A stretch of DNA of 64,000 nucleotides. Origin: Lacicoccus halitifaciens (GTDB taxonomy: Bacteria > Bacillota > Bacilli > Staphylococcales > Salinicoccaceae). The notes under the pieces were generated by a model. It was not told where the DNA came from, searched no databases, and was given only the letters and a program-made list of their open reading frames with translations. This document shows, piece by piece, positions 47,659 to 55,987 of this stretch. The stretch covers positions 186,001 through 250,000 of the forward strand of contig NZ_JBDZDV010000003.1 in assembly GCF_040544485.1 (NCBI RefSeq), in the 5' to 3' direction. A program made the position numbers and the translations under genes. Every line of letters begins with the position of its first letter. Position 1 is the first letter of the stretch.

Positions 47659-48223
47659 CGACATCACCGTTGAATTCCGTCATGACTTCCTCGAAAGGTT
47701 CGGTGATGAACTTGATGGTTGCCTCACTCGCCCTGTCAACGACTTTTCCGAGGATGGGCTGTTCCGCCTTCGAAAATTTGCTGAGCACATACTTCACGAC
47801 CGTCGTGCCTTCAGGCGGACGGTCGATCCCTATGCGGACACGCTTGTACTTTTCGGTGGCGAGATGCTGGTTCAGTGATTTCATCCCGTTATGCCCGCCG
47901 CCGGTTCCTTTCTGCCGCAGCCGCAGTCTGCCGAGCGGCAGGTCCAGGTCATCGTAGAGCACAATGACTTTTTCCATTTCTATATTGTAATAGTCCAGCA
48001 GCGGACGGACGCCCTCGCCTGACAGGTTCATAAAAGTCTGGGGTTTGACCAGCATGACCTTATGACCGTCATGGACACCGATGCCGTAATCACATTTGAA
48101 TTTATGGTCGGTGACTTCGATATTCAGATCCGAAGCAATTTTATCGACCACCATGAAACCAATGTTATGACGCGTCATTTCATATTTCTTCCCTGGATTT
48201 CCAAGCCCAATTATACATCTCAT
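47651..48223 (-). CDS. pth: Peptidyl-tRNA hydrolase
   Basis: Releases tRNA from dropped-off peptidyl-tRNA. The 190-residue protein has IIGLGNPGKKYEMTRHNIGFMVVD near 4-27 (catalytic His in RHN), KPQTFMNLSGEGVRPLL near 60-76 and DDLDLPLGRLRLRQKGTGGGHNGMKSL near 91-117. ATG at 48223 with GAGGTGAT. Between ctc and mfd as in Bacillus. Confidence 0.96.
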   Translation of the reverse strand: MRCIIGLGNPGKKYEMTRHNIGFMVVDKIASDLNIEVTDHKFKCDYGIGVHDGHKVMLVKPQTFMNLSGEGVRPLLDYYNIEMEKVIVLYDDLDLPLGRLRLRQKGTGGGHNGMKSLNQHLATEKYKRVRIGIDRPPEGTTVVKYVLSKFSKAEQPILGKVVDRASEATIKFITEPFEEVMTEFNGDVDG

Positions 48224-48242
48224 CTCATCACCTCATGCAACG

Positions 48243-48271
48243 TTAAAAAAGGCGATGGTCGCCCACCGCCT
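48243..48271 (-). terminator. Terminator after ctc
   Basis: AGGCGGTGG-GCGA-CCATCGCCT: a 9-bp stem capped by a GNRA-type loop, then TTTTTTAAC on the minus strand. Confidence 0.88.
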
Positions 48272-48284
48272 GTCATTTGATGTA

Positions 48285-48914
48285 TTACTCCTGTGAAGAT
48301 TCTTCTTCAGTTTCTTCTGCTGATTCCTCTGCAGATTCCTCTGACTCTTCGTCGTCAAGCTCTTCCTCTTTTTGTGGAGGTACAACTGTCACGAGTGCTT
48401 CATCATCTTCGTTTTCGATTGTGAAGTTGCCTGTCGTTCTGATGTCGGAGACATAAAGTGTATCGCCGATTCCAAGGTCGCTGACATCCACTACCAGTGT
48501 TTCCGGAATGTTGTCCGGTGTCGCCGTAACTTCAACTTCGAAGATCGGCTGTTCCACGATGCCGCCTTCGTTAACGCCCACCGCTTCACCTGTGATTTCG
48601 ATTGTAACATCAACAGTAACTTCCGTTTTCATGTTGATTGCCACAAAGTCGATGTGAGTGATCTGGTTTTTAAGTGAATCGAACTGATAGTCATAGACCA
48701 TCACTTTCGTCGTTTCACCGTTCAGGTCCAGATCGATTACACCGTTACGGCCCACTTCACGGATGACTTTGATGAATTCAACTTCATCAACCGAAACTGA
48801 AGTGTTTTCAACTTGGTATCCGTATACTACTGCCGGTACTTGACCGCTGTTGCGCAGTTGTTTAACGGATGAACGGGTTTTTGCTTCTCTATTTGCCGAG
48901 GCTAATTTTGCCAT
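48285..48914 (-). CDS. ctc: Ribosomal protein L25/general stress protein Ctc
   Basis: Binds 5S rRNA. The 209-residue long-form L25 has the N-terminal L25 domain (1-90: MAKLASANREAKTRSSVKQL, NSGQVPAVVYGYQ) and the C-terminal TL5/CTC domain (about 95-180), ending in a strongly acidic tail of about 27 residues rich in Glu and Ser. Start: ATG 48914 with AAAGGTGG; an ATG at 48935 would place that site inside the gene. A sigma-B-type promoter lies upstream, as expected for ctc. Confidence 0.94.
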   Translation of the reverse strand: MAKLASANREAKTRSSVKQLRNSGQVPAVVYGYQVENTSVSVDEVEFIKVIREVGRNGVIDLDLNGETTKVMVYDYQFDSLKNQITHIDFVAINMKTEVTVDVTIEITGEAVGVNEGGIVEQPIFEVEVTATPDNIPETLVVDVSDLGIGDTLYVSDIRTTGNFTIENEDDEALVTVVPPQKEEELDDEESEESAEESAEETEEESSQE

Positions 48915-48991
48915 GATAATAATTCCACCTTTCATATAACAGACAATGTATTATGTCCAATTTAACACATAGCACAAACAATAATAACATA

Positions 48992-49016
48992 TTACCCGCC
49001 TGTTTGTAAAAAAAAC
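48992..49016 (-). promoter_or_regulatory. Sigma-B-type promoter of ctc
   Basis: GTTTTT (49011-49016), 13-bp spacer, GGGTAA (48992-48997) on the minus strand, close to the sigma-B consensus GTTTAA-N12-15-GGGTAT. ctc is a classic sigma-B gene in B. subtilis. Confidence 0.6.
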
Positions 49017-49018
49017 TT

Positions 49019-49987
49019 TTAATTATCGAATAAAGTGCTGACGGATTCCTCTTTATACACTCTGACGATCGCCTGGGCAATCAGCGCCCCCACCGAAAGT
49101 TCAGTGATTTTGTCTATCTTCTTCTCCTCGGCAAGCTGTATGGAATTGGTCACCACGAGTTCTTTTATAATGGAGCTTTCAATTCTTTCGATGGCCGGAC
49201 CGGAGAGGACAGGATGTGTACAGCATGCATAAACCTCTTTTGCACCTTTGTCCACGAGGGCCTGTGCAGCAAGCTTGATCGTTCCGCCGGTATCTATGAT
49301 GTCATCGATGATGATTGCCGTCTTGCCTTCGATATCACCGACGATGTTCATCACTTCGGCGACATTCGGCCTCGGCCGGCGCTTATCAATGATGGCAATC
49401 GGAGTTTTCAGACGGTCCGCCATTTTACGGGCGCGGGTGACGCCGCCATGGTCCGGGGACACGACAACCACATCATCAAAATTCAGGTCTTCCTTTTCCG
49501 AGAAATAATCGCTCAACAGCGGCACACCCATCAGATGGTCGATCGGGATGTCGAAGAAGCCCTGGATTTGCGGCGCATGAAGATCCAGTGAAATGACCCT
49601 GTCGGCACCTGCAGTCTCCAGTAAGTTCGCAACGAGTTTAGCCGTTATCGGTTCACGGGAGCGGCTTTTACGGTCCTGCCTCGCATAACCGTAATAAGGC
49701 ATCACCAGATTGATCGTCTTGGCTGATGCACGCTTTAATGCATCCACCATGATCAAAAGCTCCATAAGATGTTCATTTACAGGCTGGGAAGTCGACTGGA
49801 TGACGAATGTATCACAGCCGCGCACACTTTCTTCGATGCTGATTGAAACTTCCTCATCCGAGAAGTGGTTGACTTCGCAGGCTCCGAGCGGAATGCCGAT
49901 ATGGCGCGAAATTTCTTCTGCGAGCGGTTCGTTGCTGTTTAGTGAAAAGAGCCTTAATTTGGAATTGGTTACGTTTGTAGATGACAT
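49019..49987 (-). CDS. prs: Ribose-phosphate pyrophosphokinase
   Basis: Makes PRPP for nucleotides, His and Trp. The 322-residue protein has the ATP-binding PYYGYARQDRKSRSREPITA near 99-118, the flexible loop with catalytic residues near 195-205 and the PRPP loop TAIIIDDIIDTGGTI near 220-234. It follows glmU at 12 nt; the glmU-prs pair is conserved in Firmicutes. No clear terminator follows. Confidence 0.97.
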   Translation of the reverse strand: MSSTNVTNSKLRLFSLNSNEPLAEEISRHIGIPLGACEVNHFSDEEVSISIEESVRGCDTFVIQSTSQPVNEHLMELLIMVDALKRASAKTINLVMPYYGYARQDRKSRSREPITAKLVANLLETAGADRVISLDLHAPQIQGFFDIPIDHLMGVPLLSDYFSEKEDLNFDDVVVVSPDHGGVTRARKMADRLKTPIAIIDKRRPRPNVAEVMNIVGDIEGKTAIIIDDIIDTGGTIKLAAQALVDKGAKEVYACCTHPVLSGPAIERIESSIIKELVVTNSIQLAEEKKIDKITELSVGALIAQAIVRVYKEESVSTLFDN

Positions 49988-49999
49988 GATTTGCCTCCA

Positions 50000-51361
50000 T
50001 TATTTTGAGTTTTTATAATAGCCTTCTTTTGTTGTCTGCCTGTTCCTTGCGATTGCCAGACTGTCGTCCGGCACTTCGTCTGTTACCGTCGAGCCGGCTG
50101 CGATGAATGAACGGTCCCCGATTTTGACAGGGGCGACCAGGTTTGCATTACAGCCTATGAAAGCATCCTTGCCGATTTCCGTCCTGAATTTATTCTTGCC
50201 ATCATAATTCACCGTGATTGTACCACATCCTATGTTGGTGCGCTCGCCTATGCTGGCGTCCCCGATATAACTCAGATGGGATACTTTGGATTCATCTTCA
50301 AGCTGCGACTTTTTCACTTCGACAAAATTACCAATTTTTACATTCTTTCCAAGCTCCGTACCCGGTCTGAGCTGGGCGTATGGACCGACAGTCGTCCCTC
50401 TGCCCACTTTTGCATCGGTTATGACGGACTGCTTGATCACTGCGTCATCCTCTATATGGGAATCCGTAATGTGGGAAGCGGAAGTGATCGTGACGTTCTC
50501 TCCGATCACGGTATCGCCGCTCAATACGACCCCCGGATAAATCAGGGTGTCCATGCCGATTTCCACTGTTGCATCGATATAAGTTGATTTCGGGTCTGTA
50601 AAGGTTACCCCGTTCTGCATATGGCGGGTATTGATCTGCTCACGGAGGATCTCCTCGGCCTTCGCGAGGGCAACCCGGTCATGGATTCCCATCGTTTCAT
50701 TGAAGTCCGCGGTTTCATAGGCGTCTATCAGCTTGTGTTCCGAAAACATTATGCTGATGACCTCCGGCAGATGATATTCCTTCTGTGCGTTGTCATTGGT
50801 GACTTTATCCAGCGCTTTGAACAATGTCTTATTATCAAAGATGAAGGTGCCTGTATTGATTTCATGAAGTTCCCTGACCTCTGAAGTGGCATCTTTTTCT
50901 TCCACAATCCTCTTCACAGAGCCATCATAATTTCTGACGACCCTGCCGTAGCCGGTCGGCACCTCCGCTTCGGCGGAAAGTATGGTGGCAAGCGATTTCC
51001 TTTCCTTGTGGAATTCAAGGAGATTTTTGATCGTCAGCGGGGAAATCAGAGGCGTATCCCCGTATATGACCAGAGTATGCCCTTCCTTACCTGCCAGCGC
51101 ATCACTCAGCTGACCCACTGCATGCGCCGTACCGAGCTGCTCATCCTGCACCGTCTTCTCCACACTGTCACCCAGATATTCGCCGACTCCCCGGCTGTCA
51201 GGCCCGATGATTGTATGTATTTCATCAAATCCGGCCTCTTTAACGTTATTGATCACATGCTGGATCATTGGTAAACCACATAATTCATGTAAGACCTTCG
51301 CCTTCCTCGACTTCATGCGTGTTCCCTTGCCGGCCGCCAAGATTATCGCTCGTGTTTGCAT
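50000..51361 (-). CDS. glmU: Bifunctional GlmU: acetyltransferase and UDP-GlcNAc pyrophosphorylase
   Basis: Last two steps to UDP-GlcNAc for the cell wall. The N-terminal uridyltransferase domain (1-230) has AIILAAGKGTRMKSRKAKVL and IYGDTPLISPLTI; the C-terminal left-handed beta helix (about 250-440) has hexapeptide repeats and YIGDASIGERTNIGCGTITVNYDGKNKF. 453 residues from ATG 51361, 6 nt after GGAGG; GTG 51367 overlaps that site. Confidence 0.97.
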   Translation of the reverse strand: MQTRAIILAAGKGTRMKSRKAKVLHELCGLPMIQHVINNVKEAGFDEIHTIIGPDSRGVGEYLGDSVEKTVQDEQLGTAHAVGQLSDALAGKEGHTLVIYGDTPLISPLTIKNLLEFHKERKSLATILSAEAEVPTGYGRVVRNYDGSVKRIVEEKDATSEVRELHEINTGTFIFDNKTLFKALDKVTNDNAQKEYHLPEVISIMFSEHKLIDAYETADFNETMGIHDRVALAKAEEILREQINTRHMQNGVTFTDPKSTYIDATVEIGMDTLIYPGVVLSGDTVIGENVTITSASHITDSHIEDDAVIKQSVITDAKVGRGTTVGPYAQLRPGTELGKNVKIGNFVEVKKSQLEDESKVSHLSYIGDASIGERTNIGCGTITVNYDGKNKFRTEIGKDAFIGCNANLVAPVKIGDRSFIAAGSTVTDEVPDDSLAIARNRQTTKEGYYKNSK

Positions 51362-51389
51362 AATCACCCTCCATTTAATCGATATATCA

Positions 51390-51418
51390 ATTATATTTTA
51401 CTCTATAAGGACTTTCAA
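51390..51418 (-). promoter_or_regulatory. glmU-prs promoter
   Basis: TTGAAA (51413-51418), 17-bp spacer, TATAAT (51390-51395) on the minus strand. Confidence 0.8.
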
Positions 51419-51428
51419 GACGAACGTT

Positions 51429-51458
51429 AAGAGTTTGTAACAAAATTAACAAACTCTT
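51429..51458. repeat. Inverted repeat upstream of the glmU promoter
   Basis: AAGAGTTTGT/ACAAACTCTT, a perfect 10-bp inverted repeat around a 10-nt A/T-rich centre, without a T tract. It begins 11 bp upstream of the -35, so it is better placed as an operator than as a terminator. Confidence 0.6.
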
Positions 51459-51467
51459 TCCTGCAAA

Positions 51468-51517
51468 GCAAATAAAAAATGAGCATAAAACCTGAATCCA
51501 GATTTCATGCTCATTTT
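51468..51517 (-). terminator. Terminator after spoVG
   Basis: A 16-bp stem with G-U pairs (AAAATGAGCAT... paired with ...ATGCTCATTTT, 51479-51514) followed by TTTTATTT on the minus strand. Confidence 0.88.
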
Positions 51518-51523
51518 GGAATT

Positions 51524-51898
51524 TTAAACGTTCTTTTCTTCATCATCTTCGTCTTCCATGACAGTTGATTCTTCTTCCATTTCCTCTGCCGCTTCTTCTC
51601 CGGTACTGCCGTCTTCATCCGTCTTAGGTGTCTCCGGTACGTCTTCGGTTTCATCATAGACCCTCATGATTTCTTCCTGCACATGCTGCCTCATATCCGA
51701 ATGGATCGGGTGGGCAATGTCCCTGAATTCACCGTCCGGTGTCCGCTTGCTCGGCATGGCCACGAAAAGTCCGTTATTGCCTTCGATCACCCTTAAATCA
51801 TGGATGACGAACGCATCATCAAACGTGATTGAAACCAACGCCTTCATTCTTGTATCTTGATTATTAACTTTACGCAGCCTAACATCTGTAATTTGCAT
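51524..51898 (-). CDS. spoVG: SpoVG, site-specific nucleic acid-binding regulator, with acidic tail
   Basis: A small global regulator. The first 85 residues are the conserved SpoVG fold (MQITDVRLRKVNNQDTRMKA, then IVEGNNG-type VIEGNNGLFVAMPSKRTPDGEFRDIAHP). About 35 further residues are mostly Glu and Asp (total 124, against about 97-100 in Bacillus and Staphylococcus). Start: ATG 51898 with GGGGGAACGG. It follows ridA, the yabJ-spoVG pair known as a sigma-B operon in S. aureus. Confidence 0.95.
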   Translation of the reverse strand: MQITDVRLRKVNNQDTRMKALVSITFDDAFVIHDLRVIEGNNGLFVAMPSKRTPDGEFRDIAHPIHSDMRQHVQEEIMRVYDETEDVPETPKTDEDGSTGEEAAEEMEEESTVMEDEDDEEKNV

Positions 51899-51986
51899 AT
51901 CCGTTCCCCCAATACGTTGATATTGTTGGATCAAATGTGTTACTGCTGCAGTCCAATAATGATCAATTCAGTTATTGCCTAATGTG

Positions 51987-52361
51987 TCATTCTATCGATG
52001 CAACAACTTCGATTTCTACCTGAACATCCTTAGGTAGACGACTGACTTCCACACATGACCTTGCTGGTAATTTACCCTGAAAGTAAGATCCGTAAACCTC
52101 ATTGATGTGCGGGAAATCGTTCATGTCGGCGATGAAGATCGTCGTCTTGACCACGTCTTCAAAACTCAAGCCTGCCGCTTCAAGCACATGCCCGACGTTC
52201 TTCATCACCTGATCGGTCTGCTCCTTGACATCTTCGGAAATGATCTCGCCTTCCTTAGTGAGGGGGATCTGGCCTGATGAGAAGAAGAGGTTGCCGGTCT
52301 TCACGCCGTGACTGTACGGCCCCAGAGCCTCCGGGGCTTTATCTGCATTGATCGGTTGCAT
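51987..52361 (-). CDS. ridA: RidA/YjgF/YabJ family reactive-imine deaminase
   Basis: Hydrolyses 2-aminoacrylate and similar imines. The 124-residue protein has ALGPYSHGVKTGNLFFSSGQIPL near 11-33, EQTDQVMKNVGHVLEAAGLSFEDVVKTTIFIADM near 47-80 and the active-site Arg in GKLPARSCVEVSRLPKDVQVEIE near 96-118. Between purR and spoVG; GGAG precedes the ATG. Confidence 0.95.
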   Translation of the reverse strand: MQPINADKAPEALGPYSHGVKTGNLFFSSGQIPLTKEGEIISEDVKEQTDQVMKNVGHVLEAAGLSFEDVVKTTIFIADMNDFPHINEVYGSYFQGKLPARSCVEVSRLPKDVQVEIEVVASIE

Positions 52362-52375
52362 TCATAACACTCCTT

Positions 52376-53209
52376 TTAGTTGTTATTATCAATATACTCC
52401 AAACAGTTGCCTTCTTCTACTACAAAGGACTGGTTATACTCATCGATTTTGGAAACTTTGAGCAGTGATGTATAGTCCCTGAACCTTCTGTTCGCCACTT
52501 CCTTCGCCTCCACCAGCACACTGACGCCGACGACCCGTGCATTGAATTCCTCCATCAGATTCATCACACCTGAAATGGACCCGCCCGCGCGGAGGAAATC
52601 ATCCACGACGAGGACGCTTGAGCCTTCCTGCAATGTGCGTTTGGAGAGCACCATCGTCTCTATCTTGCGTGTCGAACCCGATACATAGTTCACGGATACG
52701 GTGGAGCCCTCGGTCACTTTATTGTCCTTTCGGATGATCGCAACCGGCGCATTCAGCTTCCTTGCCACTGCATTCGCAAGCGAAATGCCTTTTGTCGCGA
52801 TGGTCACGACCGCATCAATCTGTTCATTCTTATACATCGTCGCGATCAGCTCACCTATGGAATCCATCAGCGACGGATTGCCCATGATGTCCGACATGTA
52901 CAGGTATCCCCCCGGCAGCAGCCGGTCGCTTTTCTCGAGGACTTCCTTGAAGCTCGTGACGATGTCCGCTGCACGTGCCCTGCTGATCTCCGGATGGAAT
53001 GTGATGCCGCCGCCGGCGCCTGCAGTCGTCCTGATGGTGCCGATGCCGTCCTCTTCAAACACATGTTTGATGATCCGGATATCCTCACTGATCGAAGACT
53101 TCGCCTGATTGAACTGATCCACAAAAAATGTCAGCGGGATGAGGCGGTTTGGGTGGGTGGCTAAATACTGCGTCATAAACACCAGACGCTCACTGCGTTT
53201 ATATTTCAT
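52376..53209 (-). CDS. purR: Purine operon repressor PurR
   Basis: PurR represses purine genes and is released by PRPP. The 277-residue protein has a winged helix N-terminal domain (MKYKRSERLVFMTQYLATHP, SSISEDIRIIKHVFEEDG) and a phosphoribosyltransferase-like C-terminal domain with the PRPP loop SSVLVVDDFLRAGGSISGV near 200-218. ATG 53209 with GGAGAG. A PurR-type box lies in its own promoter. Confidence 0.96.
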   Translation of the reverse strand: MKYKRSERLVFMTQYLATHPNRLIPLTFFVDQFNQAKSSISEDIRIIKHVFEEDGIGTIRTTAGAGGGITFHPEISRARAADIVTSFKEVLEKSDRLLPGGYLYMSDIMGNPSLMDSIGELIATMYKNEQIDAVVTIATKGISLANAVARKLNAPVAIIRKDNKVTEGSTVSVNYVSGSTRKIETMVLSKRTLQEGSSVLVVDDFLRAGGSISGVMNLMEEFNARVVGVSVLVEAKEVANRRFRDYTSLLKVSKIDEYNQSFVVEEGNCLEYIDNNN

Positions 53210-53241
53210 GATAACTCTCCAATTCCGTATTATTAAGTAAG

Positions 53242-53271
53242 ATGTTATCATAAATGTTCGCCTTTAGGCAA
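53242..53271 (-). promoter_or_regulatory. purR promoter with PurBox
   Basis: TTGCCT (53266-53271), 18-bp spacer, TAACAT (53242-53247) on the minus strand. Within the spacer AAAGGCGAACATT (53253-53265) matches the PurBox core CCGAACAWT at 8 of 9 positions, suggesting autoregulation as in B. subtilis. Confidence 0.55.
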
Positions 53272-54117
53272 TTATCCGAGCAATCTCACCCGGTAAACTT
53301 CGTTACAGCACCCCCGCATTGAATTATAAACATGGATGGCCTGCCTTTCTTTCTGAACAAGACCGAACACCGTCGGCCCGCTGCCGCTCATCATCGCCTT
53401 GTCTGCACCTGAAGCCTCCATATTCTGGATCAGCTTCTTCACTTCTGGATAATGCCTGACCGTCACTTCTTCCAGATCGTTTTTCATATGGCGGATCACG
53501 CCGTCATAATCCCCCGCCAGTGCCGCTTCGACCACTTTTCCGGATGCCGGCTCATGTTTCCCGGGCTCCAGATGCGAATAGATCGTCTTGGTCGAGACGC
53601 CGATTGAGGGCTTTGCGAGTATCACCCATGCATTCGTCGGTTTAGGCAGGAGTTTCACCTCTTCCCCCCTGCCCGTGCAGAGCGCTGTGCGGCCGTAGAC
53701 GCAAAAAGGAATGTCCGAGCCCAGCTGCGCACTGAGGTCCGCAAGCTCATCAAGCGGCCGCTCCAGGCCGTAGAGTTTATTCATTCCCCTGAAAGTCGCA
53801 GCCGCATCACTTGAGCCGCCCGCGAGCCCCGCCGCGATCGGTATGTTCTTATCGATGACGATGTTCACACCTGTTTTGATATTGTATGTTTCCATCATCA
53901 AGGCCGCAGCCTGGTAAGCCAGATTCTTCCTGTCATTCGGCACATACTGATTTTCGGTCTCTATGATTATTTTGTCATCGCTGCGCTTCTCGAAGGACAA
54001 TTGATCATTCAGATCCACCGTCGTCATCACCATGCTCACTTCATGATAATTGTCCTCACGTTTAAAAAGAGTATCCAAAGTTAAGTTGATTTTAGCCGGA
54101 GCTGTTTCATAATGCAT
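53272..54117 (-). CDS. ispE: 4-diphosphocytidyl-2-C-methyl-D-erythritol kinase
   Basis: A GHMP kinase; with IspD and IspF it belongs to the MEP pathway, though staphylococci keep ispE without that pathway. The 281-residue protein starts MHYETAPAKINLTLDTLFKR, ATP loop PIAAGLAGGSSDAAATFRGM near 94-113, and MSGSGPTVFGLV near 249-260. Start: ATG 54117 with GGAGA. The open frame continues upstream to 54396 through the terminator and hairpin repeats, but that part is not coding. Confidence 0.95.
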   Translation of the reverse strand: MHYETAPAKINLTLDTLFKREDNYHEVSMVMTTVDLNDQLSFEKRSDDKIIIETENQYVPNDRKNLAYQAAALMMETYNIKTGVNIVIDKNIPIAAGLAGGSSDAAATFRGMNKLYGLERPLDELADLSAQLGSDIPFCVYGRTALCTGRGEEVKLLPKPTNAWVILAKPSIGVSTKTIYSHLEPGKHEPASGKVVEAALAGDYDGVIRHMKNDLEEVTVRHYPEVKKLIQNMEASGADKAMMSGSGPTVFGLVQKERQAIHVYNSMRGCCNEVYRVRLLG

Positions 54118-54189
54118 AATACTGTCTCCATTTGTCCTGATATTTTTGTCTATTTTAACACAGATCAAAGATGCATATGAAAAATCCAT

Positions 54190-54230
54190 CAAAATAAAAG
54201 GCCCAGCCGCCCGGGAGGCAGCTGAACCTT
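54190..54230 (-). terminator. Terminator of the ABC-2 exporter operon
   Basis: A 14-bp stem with G-U pairs (54198-54211 with 54217-54230) followed by TTTTATTTTG on the minus strand. Confidence 0.85.
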
Positions 54231-54265
54231 GCTGGATGCCCTTCATACTTTGTCCATCTCCCCGG

Positions 54266-54356
54266 ATTCGATTATCTTCGAAGCTTGAGGCCAACTTAAT
54301 CGAATTTTCGAACTGAATTCGATTATCTCTGAAGCTTGAGTCCGACTTAATCGAAT
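54266..54356. repeat. Pair of 40-bp hairpin repeats (type B)
   Basis: Two near-identical units, 54266-54305 and 54317-54356 (period 51 bp). Each begins ATTCGATTA and ends TAATCGAAT, a perfect 9-bp inverted repeat around a loop with GAAGCTTGAG. They lie between the last ABC-2 permease gene and its terminator, so they are part of its 3' untranslated region. Confidence 0.88.
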
Positions 54357-54362
54357 GTCCCA

Positions 54363-55064
54363 TCAACCATCTGACTTCCTCCTCTTGAACGCCCACAGGA
54401 CAATGCTAAGACTCGCAGCCACCCAGGCGAGAAGGATCAGAAACTCTGCTGCACCGCCATCGCCATTGTAAATATACAAGTTCTGATACAGCGGGAAGTA
54501 TTCTGCAATCTGCCTTGCGATATGGTCTTCCTCCGTGACCAGAAATTCGATATACGGGGTGAAGCCGAACAGGAACATGATCGGTATCAGGTATACGGAT
54601 GTCGTCGCCACACTCTTGACAAGCAGCCCGATGCCGATGCCGAGGTTCAGGAAGAATATGCCGAGGAGCATGAGCCCCGCGATATTTTCAAGACTCCAGA
54701 AACCGTCCGACTCGATCAGGAAAATGGATGCGGCCAGTGAGATGACAGTCATTAAAATGATCACAAGACTTTTCCCCGCTATGAGATCAAGAATCGAGGC
54801 CGGTGACTGCAGCAGCCCCCTGAGCGTATCTTTTTCATTCTCTTCCGCCATCATCGTCATCATTCCGCTGAACGTCACCGACGTGAAGACGACCCCGACG
54901 ATGATGATCACCAGTTCACTTGGCAGAGCCCCTGCCTCCGGATCCATCCTGCCGAAGAATGCCGCGAGCACCATCGGTATCAGCACTGAAGTGAACAGCA
55001 TCATGTTCCTCATGAATTCCTTATAATCCTTTTCAAATATCGCCATCACTCTTGTAATATTCAT
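54363..55064 (-). CDS. ABC-2 type exporter permease (second)
   Basis: A 233-residue membrane protein with six predicted transmembrane segments. Family landmarks: MMAEENEKDTLRGLLQSP near 70-87, VKSVATTSVYLIPIMFLFG near 150-168 and TPYIEFL. The same motifs occur in the permease at 56096-56791, so the two are homologues and could form a heterodimer. Start: ATG 55064, directly after the ATPase stop, with AAAGGAG 10 nt upstream. Confidence 0.85.
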   Translation of the reverse strand: MNITRVMAIFEKDYKEFMRNMMLFTSVLIPMVLAAFFGRMDPEAGALPSELVIIIVGVVFTSVTFSGMMTMMAEENEKDTLRGLLQSPASILDLIAGKSLVIILMTVISLAASIFLIESDGFWSLENIAGLMLLGIFFLNLGIGIGLLVKSVATTSVYLIPIMFLFGFTPYIEFLVTEEDHIARQIAEYFPLYQNLYIYNGDGGAAEFLILLAWVAASLSIVLWAFKRRKSDG

Positions 55065-55065
55065 A

Positions 55066-55905
55066 TTAGACAAGCTCCTTTCCAGTCACTTTTTTAAACA
55101 CTTCACCTAATGTCGGGAAATCCGTGCGAATATCGATGACACTCTCGTCGAACAGCGCTGCTCTCAAAAGGCCGCTGTTCTCCTCATCCCGCCCGACTGT
55201 ACGGACACCGCCGTCTTCATAAGTCAGGTGCACTTCATTCCTTTTATACTTGTGGCGCAACACTTCCGGAGCACCGGTTTCCTTGATCACACCTTCATGC
55301 AGGAATGCCACCCGGTCACACAATCTCGTCGCTTCATCCATATTATGTGTCGTCAGCATGATCGTCGTGCCCTCACCCTTCAAATCTTCAAGCATTTCAT
55401 GGATCTTTTCGGTCGTCGTCGGATCGAGTGCACTCGTCGGCTCATCCAGGAACATCACATCCGGTTTATGCAGCACTGCTTTGCACAGTAGCACCCGCTG
55501 CTTCATCCCTTTGGAGAGCTTTGAAACCCTCTTGTCCTTTTCATCGGCAAGACCCACCTTATCCAAAACTTCATCCACAACCTGTTTAGGCGCACCATAC
55601 AGTTTCCTGAAAAGTTCGAGGTTGTCCCTGACCGTCAGCCTTTCATATAAGGCACTTTTATCCGACAGTATGCCTAAGTTCCTTACATATGAAGTTCTGC
55701 CAAAATGCCTGCTCCCTGTACCGTTCACTTCAATATCACCGCCGTCCGGTCTGAACTCACCGGTCAAAAGTTTGATCGTCGTCGTCTTTCCCGATCCGCT
55801 CGGGCCAAGAAGTCCGAACACCTCGCCTTTCCCCACTTCAAAATCTATGCCTTTCAATGCATGTTCGTTGCCGAATGTCTTTTTCAGGTCCGTTACATGT
55901 ATCAT
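55066..55905 (-). CDS. ABC exporter ATPase
   Basis: A 279-residue ATPase of the ABC-2 drug/bacteriocin exporter type (CcmA/NatA-like). Walker A GPSGSGKTTTI near 36-46, Q-loop ILSDKSALYERL near 78-89, signature LSKGMKQRVLLCKAV near 131-145, Walker B VMFLDEPTSALDP near 150-162 and switch His in TTHNMDEATRLC. Start: ATG 55905 with GGAGGG 6 nt upstream; the upstream extension to 55983 overlaps a terminator. Fully active residues, in contrast to the regulator's domain. Confidence 0.91.
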   Translation of the reverse strand: MIHVTDLKKTFGNEHALKGIDFEVGKGEVFGLLGPSGSGKTTTIKLLTGEFRPDGGDIEVNGTGSRHFGRTSYVRNLGILSDKSALYERLTVRDNLELFRKLYGAPKQVVDEVLDKVGLADEKDKRVSKLSKGMKQRVLLCKAVLHKPDVMFLDEPTSALDPTTTEKIHEMLEDLKGEGTTIMLTTHNMDEATRLCDRVAFLHEGVIKETGAPEVLRHKYKRNEVHLTYEDGGVRTVGRDEENSGLLRAALFDESVIDIRTDFPTLGEVFKKVTGKELV

Positions 55906-55954
55906 CTGTATCCCTCCGTTTTTCGCTTGGTTTGTCCTTGATTCAAGATTACAT

Positions 55955-55987
55955 GCAAAATAAAAACACCGCGATATCATCACGGTG
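55955..55987 (-). terminator. Terminator inside the ABC-2 locus, upstream of the ATPase
   Basis: CACCGTGAT/ATCGCGGTG (55967-55987, one G-U pair, 3-nt loop) followed by TTTTTATTTTG on the minus strand, about 50 nt before the ATPase start. It either ends the regulator-permease transcript or acts as an attenuator. Confidence 0.85.

Noticed and set aside
54266..54356. A possible CRISPR remnant (two direct repeats).
   Set aside because: Only two units, each internally palindromic over its ends, with no spacer of normal length and no cas gene in the window.
54118..54396. A 93-codon N-terminal extension of ispE containing the repeated segments SIKSDSSFRDNRI and SIKLASSFEDNRI.
   Set aside because: It runs through an intrinsic terminator and two hairpin repeats, has no ribosome binding site, and ispE has an excellent start at 54117 that matches the family N-terminus.
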